A stretch of DNA of 5,085 nucleotides from Thermoflexales bacterium (lineage in GTDB: Bacteria > Chloroflexota > Anaerolineae > Fen-1058), in NCBI GenBank assembly GCA_017999195.1, contig JAGOBP010000343.1:1-5085 (forward strand), in the 5' to 3' direction. The notes beneath the pieces were generated by a model. That model was given only the letters and a program-made list of their open reading frames with translations. It made no database searches and had not been told where the DNA came from. Positions 1 through 5,085 of this stretch are shown piece after piece. The stretch's first letter is position 1. Every line of letters begins with the position of its first letter. The translations under genes were made by a program, and so were the position numbers.

Positions 1-60
1 CAACCGAGGGGGCGGCGAAGGACAATCGGGTGAGGTTGGCCGTAAAACCGTCTTGACTCG

Positions 61-3000
61 TTATGCGGCCGTTAAAGCCAGTTGACTGCGCATGATCCGC
101 TGTTCCCACATCGCCGCGCCTTGAGATTGGGCGACGGCCAGCGCTTGCTGAAAACACGCTTGGGCTTGCGCGTGATCGCCGTGCGCGCGCCACAATTCGC
201 CTTGCACGCGGCGTACTTCGGCTTCATACATGTGCAAGCCGTACTGCTCGATCTGGGCCACTAGGTCAGCGGCGGCCTGCAAGCCCACGTCAATTTGACC
301 CGTCTGCAAGTAAGCGTTCAGCAACAGCAGACGTTGCTGAACGTACCCGGCGCGCGTGCCGGTATTCGCCCATTCGCGGATGCCTTGCTGCAACTGCTCC
401 AGCCCGGCCACATCGCCGTTTTGAACGCGCAGATAGCCCGTAAACACTGCGTCCCACGGGCGCAACAGCGGCACATACTGTTCCGCCAGTTGGCGCAGCG
501 TGGTCAACAAACTTTGCAGTTCGGCCTGGTCGCCGCGAAACAACAGCGCCGGAGTGACCGTGATCGCCACAATGCCCAGCGTCATACGATGATCAACCTG
601 GCGCACCCGCGCCGTCAACTGCCGGTAATGCGCCTCCGCCCGATCGGTTTCACCCATCATCCAGCGCGCTAAAAACAGCCAGATCAAGGTGCCGGCGTGA
701 AGATCGGTGTGGCCCGGCCCAATCATCAAATCATTCGCCGTCGTCTCGGTCAACGCCAGCACCTGATCGAGATGTTGGCAGGCCAGCGCCAACTGGCCCG
801 CAAAGCAATAACTGGTGCCGATGATGTACTGCGCGGGCAGAATGTGATCTTGCCCGCCCGCCTGTTGGGCCAGGCGCAACAATTCCTGTCCAAAGGCGAT
901 GGCCCGGGCAAGTTCACCCTGACCCTGCGCCAGATCGGCCAGAGCATAAATGGCCCGCAAAAAATCGACCGTGGCCCCGGTTTGCAACGCCAATTCATAG
1001 GCCCGATCGAACACCCGCGCCCGATCGACCGTACTCCAGCCCTGCGGCACCAGCGCGTGACCCAGCGCCAGTTGCAAGCCCAACTCGCACTGCACCCGTT
1101 CTGGCGAAGTGGGCAGGGCGGTCAACAGCGCCAGGCCGCGCGTTAAGACCATGTGCGCTTCCGCATATGCGGCCAGCCGCATCGCGCGCTGCCCGGCCTG
1201 CCGCCAATAGTCGGCGGCTTTCAGCGCCAGACCGGCCGCCTCAAAGTGCCGCGCCAATTGCGGCGTGATCGCGTCTAGGTCGGCGGGCCGCTCGGCGTAG
1301 TGACGTTCCAGCGCCGCGCCGATCGCTTCGTGCAACTCCGCGCGCGTCACTGCCTCTAGTCGTTGATAGAGATACCGCTCGAACAGGTGGTGGCGGAACC
1401 GATAATGCGTCAGCCGCCGCGCGCCCTGACGCTCCAACCGTGTGGCTGTGACCAGTTGATAGCGCTGATTCAATTCGCCGCTCAGCGCGTGCGTAACGGC
1501 GACCGCCTCCAGCCCCAGCGCAGCGGCGATGATTTCAGCGGTGAACTCGTCGCCTTCAACACACGCCGCTTCCAGTAACGACTGCCAGTGGTCGGGCACC
1601 CGATTGAGCCGCTCGGCGATGATGGCCTCTACCCGCGCGGGCAGCTGCTCCCAATCGAGTGCGGGACCGGCCGTCCAGCGTCCGGCCGCATCGCGCACCC
1701 ATTCGCCCCGCGCTTTCAAATCGCGAATCAATTCGACGGTGAACAGGGCGTGGCCGCTGGTGTGCTGGTAGAGCGTGTCGCGAAAGTCGGCGGACAGCGT
1801 ATTGGGTTCGGCGTCCAACAGCGCATCGATGAAGGTGCGGCCCGGACTGTGATCCAGGTTGAGGGGGGCTTCGCCCACATGGCGTTGCAGTTCGTTGACG
1901 ACGGCCTCCAGCGGATGACGTTGACCGGCGCGGCCCAGTGCGACATCGGCGGGCCGATACGCGCCGATGATGAGACAGTGCTGGTCGATGAGGTGGCGGC
2001 CCGCATAAAACAGCCAGTTCAGAGTGGCTTCATCGGCCCATTGCAGGTCGTCCAGCACCAGGATCAGGGTGCGCGTGCGCGTCAGGGCGTGCAGCAGGGC
2101 CATAAATTGCGCCAGCAGATCAGGCGGATTGGCGGGGGCGGGTCGTTGGGCCAGTTCGGTCAAGCGGGCCTGCCACCGGCTGGCGGCCGACGAGAAGACT
2201 TCGGCGCGCAGGGCCAGCGTTTCCGCGCGCACGAACGTCCCGATCAAATCCGGCGCGTGTTCGACCAGCGCTTGCAGCGTGTCGGGCAGGCTGTCCCACA
2301 GGCGGCGGGCGTGGTCGGGCGAAATGGCGCCGCCCGCGCGTTTGGCTTCGATGTCGCCCGTGAGCAGGTGCACGATTTCGCACAGGGGCAGATAGGGTTC
2401 GCCGGGGCCGCTGTGTACGCTGCACGCGCCGCTCGCCACCAGCACATCGCCGTGCGCCAGCATGGCTTGCCGTGTGAATTCATCGATCAGGCTGGTTTTG
2501 CCGCTGCCCGCTTCCCCGGTGATAAAGCGAATCTGCCCCGACCCTTGCTGGACGGCCGCCAGGGCGGCGGTGAGGCGGGCCAGTTCGGTGTTGCGCGCGA
2601 CGAACGGCGAACGGGCGGCGCTGAAGTCGGCGCGGGTCGGGTTGTCAGGCGGAATCGATCGGGTTGGGGGCGGGGGCGTTTGGCCGGTTCGTAATCGATC
2701 GTACTGGGCGGTCAATTCGGGCGCGGGCGGTACGCCCAGTTCTTGCGCCATCAAGTGGCGATAGGTCTCGTATTGGGCCAGTGCTTCGGTGCGCCGTCCG
2801 TTCAGGGTGTGCAGCTGGATCATCAGGCTGTGCGCGGCTTCGTGCCACGGCTCCAGTTCCAGCAGGCGTTGTACATAGCGTTGCGCTTGCCGATGTTCGC
2901 CGCGGCGGGTGTGATCATCGGCCAGTTGGTACAGTGTGTCCACGGCCAGTCGCGCGTATTGTTGCTGGCGGACTACCAGCCATTCTTCAAAGGCTGGACT

Positions 3001-3417
3001 GGTGTTGAGTGAGAAGCCGTCCAGGAACGGGCCGTGATACAGGTCTACAGCCTGGGCTTGCCGGGCCGGGTCGGACGAGTGCGCGCCAGCCTGAAAGGTC
3101 GCCACGTCTATGACGCAGCCGCTGGCCGGGTTGAAGTGCAGCGTGTGACGGGTGACGTGCAGAATGGGCACGGCGTCGGAATCACCGATGGCCTGACGCA
3201 GGTTGGATAGGGTGTGGCGCAGGTGGTTCAGCGCGAGTGTGTTGGGAACGTCGGGCCACAGTAACCCGGCCAGCGTCTCACGCTGGTGCGGCCGATCGGC
3301 TTCGACGGCGAGGTAGGCCAATAACGCCTGCGCCGTTTTGACGCGGAATCCATGCACGGGCTGCCCGTTGCGTGTGACTTGAAACGAACCCAGGAGGGAA
3401 AGCGCGAGTTGCGGCAT
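61..3417 (-). CDS. AfsR/SARP-like BTAD-domain transcriptional regulator with STAND ATPase and TPR-like C-terminus
   Basis: Large cytoplasmic transcription factor, 1118 residues. Residues 1-98 look like an OmpR/SARP winged helix (opening LSLLGSFQVTRNGQPV, then TAQALLAYLA and the LRHTLSNLRQAIG helix). Residues 105-243 are a BTAD domain (YHGPFLDGF, the EEWLVVRQQ helix, LNGRRTEALAQYETYR, ELGVPPAPEL). A proline-rich linker (248-257) leads to a P-loop ATPase with Walker A GEAGSGKTS at 301-309 and Walker B LILVLDDLQWAD at 451-462. Residues 590-690 look like the winged-helix part of a STAND/MalT-type module, and 720-1110 are alanine/leucine-rich helical repeats resembling TPRs. This is the architecture of Streptomyces AfsR, where nucleotide and signal state gate DNA binding. 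The frame is open back to 3546, but I chose ATG at 3415-3417. The conserved domain begins there, a TATAAT box lies inside the upstream extension, and the extension (AACCNQVAILFPPKP...) looks non-coding. No clear Shine-Dalgarno precedes it. The stop is TAA at 61-63, with no terminator visible in the remaining 60 bases. The ligand is unknown. The gene is transcribed divergently from the genes to its right and probably controls them. Confidence 0.93.
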   Translation of the reverse strand: MPQLALSLLGSFQVTRNGQPVHGFRVKTAQALLAYLAVEADRPHQRETLAGLLWPDVPNTLALNHLRHTLSNLRQAIGDSDAVPILHVTRHTLHFNPASGCVIDVATFQAGAHSSDPARQAQAVDLYHGPFLDGFSLNTSPAFEEWLVVRQQQYARLAVDTLYQLADDHTRRGEHRQAQRYVQRLLELEPWHEAAHSLMIQLHTLNGRRTEALAQYETYRHLMAQELGVPPAPELTAQYDRLRTGQTPPPPTRSIPPDNPTRADFSAARSPFVARNTELARLTAALAAVQQGSGQIRFITGEAGSGKTSLIDEFTRQAMLAHGDVLVASGACSVHSGPGEPYLPLCEIVHLLTGDIEAKRAGGAISPDHARRLWDSLPDTLQALVEHAPDLIGTFVRAETLALRAEVFSSAASRWQARLTELAQRPAPANPPDLLAQFMALLHALTRTRTLILVLDDLQWADEATLNWLFYAGRHLIDQHCLIIGAYRPADVALGRAGQRHPLEAVVNELQRHVGEAPLNLDHSPGRTFIDALLDAEPNTLSADFRDTLYQHTSGHALFTVELIRDLKARGEWVRDAAGRWTAGPALDWEQLPARVEAIIAERLNRVPDHWQSLLEAACVEGDEFTAEIIAAALGLEAVAVTHALSGELNQRYQLVTATRLERQGARRLTHYRFRHHLFERYLYQRLEAVTRAELHEAIGAALERHYAERPADLDAITPQLARHFEAAGLALKAADYWRQAGQRAMRLAAYAEAHMVLTRGLALLTALPTSPERVQCELGLQLALGHALVPQGWSTVDRARVFDRAYELALQTGATVDFLRAIYALADLAQGQGELARAIAFGQELLRLAQQAGGQDHILPAQYIIGTSYCFAGQLALACQHLDQVLALTETTANDLMIGPGHTDLHAGTLIWLFLARWMMGETDRAEAHYRQLTARVRQVDHRMTLGIVAITVTPALLFRGDQAELQSLLTTLRQLAEQYVPLLRPWDAVFTGYLRVQNGDVAGLEQLQQGIREWANTGTRAGYVQQRLLLLNAYLQTGQIDVGLQAAADLVAQIEQYGLHMYEAEVRRVQGELWRAHGDHAQAQACFQQALAVAQSQGAAMWEQRIMRSQLALTAA

Positions 3418-3445
3418 GCCGCCAGCCTGAGGGAGGGGTCGTTCA

Positions 3446-3475
3446 ATTATACGGGAAATGAGCCGGGAAGCGCAA
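3446..3475 (-). promoter_or_regulatory. Sigma-70-type promoter of the BTAD regulator gene
   Basis: Read on the minus strand there is a perfect TATAAT at 3451-3446, preceded after an 18-bp spacer by TTGCGC (3475-3470), which matches TTGACA only in its first three bases. Transcription would begin near 3439, leaving a leader of about 22 nt before the ATG at 3417. The box lies within the 43-codon upstream extension of the open frame, so it argues for the downstream start. The leader reads CCCTCCCTC rather than a Shine-Dalgarno, so translation may be weak or nearly leaderless in style. Confidence 0.6.
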
Positions 3476-3505
3476 GCAATTTTGACCGGTTTGGGCGGGA
3501 AAAGT

Positions 3506-3524
3506 ATTGCAACTTGATTGCAAC
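3506..3524. repeat. Pair of ATTGCAAC direct repeats, 11-bp period (candidate operator)
   Basis: ATTGCAAC occurs at 3506-3513 and again at 3517-3524, separated by TTG. Expressed as heptamers, TTGCAAC at 3507 and 3518 is separated by four bases, the same 7+4 layout as the GACGATC array further right. The core TTGCAA is itself palindromic. The pair lies 31-49 bp upstream of the -35 region of the regulator promoter and about 33 bp left of the GACGATC array. It could be an autoregulatory site or the site of a second regulator. No -10 box sits at SARP-like distance on either side, so the role is open. Confidence 0.5.
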
Positions 3525-3556
3525 ATGCCGCTTGGCGGCCAACCAATGACGGTGTA

Positions 3557-3585
3557 GACGATCTGCGGACGATCTGTGGACGATC
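3557..3585 (+). promoter_or_regulatory. SARP/AfsR-type operator: three GACGATC heptamers with 11-bp period
   Basis: GACGATC is perfectly repeated at 3557-3563, 3568-3574 and 3579-3585, with four-base spacers TGCG and TGTG. The heptamer is not found elsewhere in the window on either strand. Direct heptamers one helical turn apart, ending a few bases before a -10 box, are the known binding sites of SARP and AfsR proteins in Streptomyces. There the repeats replace the -35 and recruit polymerase. The adjacent divergent gene encodes a protein with exactly that DNA-binding architecture, so it is the natural candidate ligand. The array overlaps where a -35 for the rightward promoter would fall (about 3569-3574), which suggests activation rather than repression. 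Confidence 0.75.
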
Positions 3586-3591
3586 ACCTGC

Positions 3592-3597
3592 TACGCT
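3592..3597 (+). promoter_or_regulatory. Probable -10 box of the small-protein gene
   Basis: TACGCT matches the -10 consensus at the first, second and last positions (TA...T), the usual minimum in GC-rich genomes. It begins 6 bp after the last GACGATC heptamer, close to the 8 bp described for SARP promoters. No TTGACA-like -35 exists at 16-18 bp; that position is occupied by the heptamers. Transcription would start near 3604, giving a leader of about 26 nt before the ATG at 3630. Confidence 0.45.
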
Positions 3598-3614
3598 GAA
3601 GCCATCTTTCGGCG

Positions 3615-3619
3615 AAGGA
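3615..3619 (+). promoter_or_regulatory. Ribosome binding site of the small-protein gene
   Basis: AAGGA (within GAAGGA) lies 10 nt upstream of ATG 3630. The spacing is slightly long but acceptable, and no other in-frame start competes, so it supports this start for a gene too short to be judged by length alone. Confidence 0.55.
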
Positions 3620-3629
3620 TCGTTTCACC

Positions 3630-3854
3630 ATGTTTCCTGGCCCACTCCCGCAGTTGGTGTATGTCATTCGCCTGTGGCCGTCCGGCTCGCCCGAACAGCC
3701 GGTCTGGCGCAGCCATGTGCAAAATCCGCTGACCGGTGAACGCCACATCTTCACCGATCTGGCAGACTTCTTCGCCTTTGTCGAAGAGCAGACGCAGTCC
3801 GTTGCCCCGCCGATTGATCAGTTGGCTCAACCCGATTCACCTGACGCGGATTGA
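3630..3854 (+). CDS. Small conserved-type protein of unknown function (74 aa)
   Basis: A 74-residue soluble, acidic protein with no signal peptide or membrane segment. It begins with a hydrophobic strand LVYVIRLWP (9-17), followed by VWRSHVQNPLTGERHIF (25-41) and a predicted helix LADFFAFVEEQT (44-55). The tail (56-74) is proline- and aspartate-rich and probably disordered. I recall similar short Chloroflexota proteins with RLW, WR, TGER and a terminal amphipathic helix, often near large regulators, but no function is known to me and no named family is claimed. Support for a real gene comes from the Shine-Dalgarno, the protein-like pattern and the operator-promoter immediately upstream. It is the first gene read from the heptamer-controlled promoter. 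In gene order it recalls Streptomyces afsS, the small target of AfsR, but there is no visible sequence similarity to AfsS. The next gene follows on the same strand after 87 bp. Confidence 0.8.
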   Translation: MFPGPLPQLVYVIRLWPSGSPEQPVWRSHVQNPLTGERHIFTDLADFFAFVEEQTQSVAPPIDQLAQPDSPDAD

Positions 3855-3859
3855 ATAAA

Positions 3860-3885
3860 GCCGCGCTGCTGCGGCCTGGTTTGTT
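3860..3885 (+). terminator. Weak hairpin after the small-protein gene (possible terminator or attenuator)
   Basis: GCCGC (3860-3864) can pair with GCGGC (3871-3875) around a six-base loop, followed by the T-rich but interrupted CTGGTTTGTT. The stem is only five GC pairs and the tract contains Gs, so termination would be partial at best. It starts 6 nt after the TGA stop and may lower read-through into the downstream envelope protein gene. Confidence 0.35.
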
Positions 3886-3889
3886 ACGC

Positions 3890-3922
3890 TTGACGCACCA
3901 CGCTCAATTCCTCAGCCATTAT
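3890..3922 (+). promoter_or_regulatory. Tentative promoter elements before the envelope protein gene
   Basis: TTGACG (3890-3895) matches the -35 consensus at five of six positions. The best -10-like hexamer downstream is CATTAT at 3917-3922, but the spacer would be 21 bp, too long for a normal sigma-70 promoter. It may be fortuitous. Otherwise the gene would depend on read-through from the small-protein gene. Confidence 0.2.
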
Positions 3923-3931
3923 GCCGTGTTT

Positions 3932-3936
3932 GGAGG
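3932..3936 (+). promoter_or_regulatory. Shine-Dalgarno of the envelope protein gene
   Basis: GGAGG lies 5 nt upstream of ATG 3942, a strong site at ideal spacing. An in-frame ATG at 3921 would add seven residues (MPCLEVS), but the Shine-Dalgarno lies inside that extension, and the signal peptide starts naturally with MKHQSHSHR at 3942. The downstream start is therefore preferred. Confidence 0.75.
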
Positions 3937-3941
3937 TCTCC

Positions 3942-5085
3942 ATGAAACATCAGTCGCACTCGCATCGCGTAATCGTGGGTTTGCTGGCGGTCGCTTTTGT
4001 GTTGCTGGCCGCGTTGCCCATTGCTTCAGCTAAGCCCGCCGAGGCGGACGCCTTGCAAGCGGTGCAAGCCGCGTGGCAGCGCGCACAGCAATCGGGCGCG
4101 TACCACTTTACTTCGGAAGTGGTGCAGACCACCTATCCCGCGCCCGCGGTGGCCAACACCGGCCGCACCACCCGCGTCGATCGGCTGCATCTGGACGGCC
4201 AAACCAATATGCCTGCACGCCAGTTTCAGTTGATGGTGCGCGACGGCGGTAACCTGCTGAACACCGCCGATACACTGGAAGTGCGCATCGACGGCGACCA
4301 GTCCATGGGGCGCACGGCGGGCGGCGAGTGGCAGACGATTGAGAACTTCACCGATGCCTTTGCGCCCGGCGGCAGCGACCTGATGGTGTATCTGTCCGGC
4401 GTAAAGGACGTGCAAGTTCAAGCCAATCCGGCCAGTTTCCCCGATTCGGTCGGGACGTTGTATCAGTTTGAATTGGACGGTCCTGCGCTGGCGCGCTATC
4501 TGCGCGATCAGTTGGAACTGTACCTGATTCAAAAGGGCGAACTGCCCGCTAATTTAAGCCTCGAATCGCCCAACCTCTATCGCGATGCGACGGGGCAGGG
4601 TCAAATCTGGGTCACCGCCGACGGGCTGCCCAAGCGTTTGAGCCTGAAAATCCAGTATCCGCGCGAGTCGAACGGCGCGCAGGTGGAAGCGGAACTGAAG
4701 ACCGATTTCTCCGACTATGCGCCGGTGGTGGGTGCCGCCCCGATCGATCAACTGGCCCGCTCGCTCGGTCTGCCCCGCACGGCGAATGATTGGCAGCAGG
4801 TGGGTTTGCAAGGCACGGCCTTGATGTCGGGCGCGGGCTTCATGTTCCTGCTCATTCGCAATCGCCGTTCCCGCAAACTGTATTCGGCCGTGGTCATGGC
4901 CGTGATTCTGGCGCTGGTGGTTTCGCCGTTATTTGACAGCCAGCGCGCTGCGGCCTACTTCGATCAACGGGCGGCCAAACAGACCGAGAACGATCAACAG
5001 CGCGAGGAGCAAGACGCCGCCCGCAAGGCGCAAGCCGAACTCGAAGCGTCGACGTGGAATCCGCATCAAGACCCGCTCGCAGAAG
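3942..5085 (+). CDS. Secreted, membrane-anchored protein with LolA/LppX-like domain (3' end beyond window)
   Basis: 381 residues are visible and the frame is still open at the window edge. Residues 1-30 form a signal peptide (basic, His-rich start, hydrophobic VGLLAVAFVLLAALPI, signal peptidase I type ASA before K31); there is no lipobox cysteine. Residues about 35-265 resemble the LolA/LppX/LprG half-barrel fold seen in lipid- and lipoprotein-binding envelope proteins. A helix (ALQAVQAAWQRAQQSGAY) is followed by strands, a GGEWQTI turn (127-133), YLSGVKDVQV, the helix GPALARYLRDQLELYL (180-195) and GQIWVTADGLPKRLSLKIQYP (220-240). This fold call rests on pattern only. Two hydrophobic segments follow, 288-305 and 313-331, separated by the strongly basic RNRRSRK, which predicts an out-in-out hairpin. 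The next 35 residues are charged and glutamine-rich (QREEQDAARKAQAELEAS), a probable coiled coil or stalk outside the membrane. It then enters WNPHQDPLAE, so a further extracellular region probably continues. The in-frame stop at 3891-3893 bounds the upstream side. The ligand and full domain composition are unknown. Confidence 0.88.
   Translation, partial: MKHQSHSHRVIVGLLAVAFVLLAALPIASAKPAEADALQAVQAAWQRAQQSGAYHFTSEVVQTTYPAPAVANTGRTTRVDRLHLDGQTNMPARQFQLMVRDGGNLLNTADTLEVRIDGDQSMGRTAGGEWQTIENFTDAFAPGGSDLMVYLSGVKDVQVQANPASFPDSVGTLYQFELDGPALARYLRDQLELYLIQKGELPANLSLESPNLYRDATGQGQIWVTADGLPKRLSLKIQYPRESNGAQVEAELKTDFSDYAPVVGAAPIDQLARSLGLPRTANDWQQVGLQGTALMSGAGFMFLLIRNRRSRKLYSAVVMAVILALVVSPLFDSQRAAAYFDQRAAKQTENDQQREEQDAARKAQAELEASTWNPHQDPLAE

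Noticed and set aside
3..56. Frame reading TEGAANDRVRLAVKPS followed by TGA, possibly the C-terminal end of a convergent plus-strand gene entering from the left.
   Set aside because: Only 17 codons are visible, with no recognisable motif; a frame this short is expected by chance. Nothing else (hairpin, terminator, promoter) is evident in bases 1-60.
1588..2694. Plus-strand open frame of 368 codons opposite the regulator gene.
   Set aside because: It lies wholly antisense to the ATPase domain coding region. Its glycine, arginine and glutamine-rich translation has no domain pattern, as expected of a shadow frame in GC-rich DNA.
3452..3501. CGGGAA occurring at 3452, 3464 and 3496 in the regulator promoter region.
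   Set aside because: The spacings (12 and 32 bp) are irregular, the motif is short and similar GGGAA strings occur nearby, so I cannot separate it from base composition.
3548..3554. GACGGTG as a possible fourth, degenerate heptamer of the operator array.
   Set aside because: It matches GACGATC at five of seven positions but lies 9 bp, not 11 bp, from the first repeat, so it is out of helical phase.
3506..3585. CRISPR-like or transposon-end interpretation of the intergenic repeats.
   Set aside because: Repeats of 7-8 bp with 3-4 bp spacers are far too short for CRISPR, no inverted terminal repeats or transposase are present, and the promoter context explains them better.
3606..3619. Possible hairpin in the leader of the small-protein gene (TTCG against CGAA).
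   Set aside because: The arms are four bases with a one-base gap between them, which cannot form a stable loop.
4026..4532. Minus-strand open frame of 168 codons opposite the envelope protein gene.
   Set aside because: It is antisense to a gene with signal peptide, Shine-Dalgarno and coherent fold pattern, and the translation shows no motif or upstream ribosome site.

Overview
The window looks like a piece of a moderately GC-rich genome (about 60% GC by eye), most likely a member of the Chloroflexota. That placement is an inference. It rests on the very large BTAD-ATPase-TPR regulator and on a small neighbouring protein of a type (xRLW...WR...TGER...F...L) that I associate from memory with that phylum. 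There is no rRNA or marker gene to confirm it.

Layout: (1) The left two thirds, on the minus strand, hold one complete gene for a 1118-residue AfsR/SARP-like transcriptional regulator: OmpR-type winged helix, BTAD domain, STAND-type P-loop ATPase and a long TPR-like C-terminus. The longest open frame starts 43 codons further upstream. A consensus TATAAT box lying inside that extension indicates that the real start is the internal ATG at 3417. (2) A divergent intergenic region of 212 bp (3418-3629) separates it from two plus-strand genes. It carries the regulator's own promoter, a pair of TTGCAAC repeats 11 bp apart, and three perfect GACGATC heptamers spaced exactly 11 bp apart. The last heptamer ends 6 bp before a plausible -10 box and a short leader of the rightward gene. 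(3) A 74-residue conserved-type small protein of unknown function follows at 3630-3854. (4) After an 87-bp gap with a weak hairpin comes the start of a secreted, membrane-anchored protein (3942 to beyond the window end). It has a signal peptide, a LolA/LppX-like extracytoplasmic domain, a two-helix membrane hairpin and the beginning of a charged coiled coil.

How it may work: Streptomyces SARP/AfsR proteins bind heptameric direct repeats with an 11-bp period that sit just upstream of a -10 box lacking a good -35. The three GACGATC repeats reproduce this geometry next to a gene for a protein of the AfsR architecture. The best reading is therefore a self-contained divergon in which the BTAD-ATPase-TPR protein activates the small protein gene, and possibly the envelope protein gene behind it. 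The repeats, spacing and gene order are read directly from the sequence. The regulator-operator pairing and the function of the two targets are inference.
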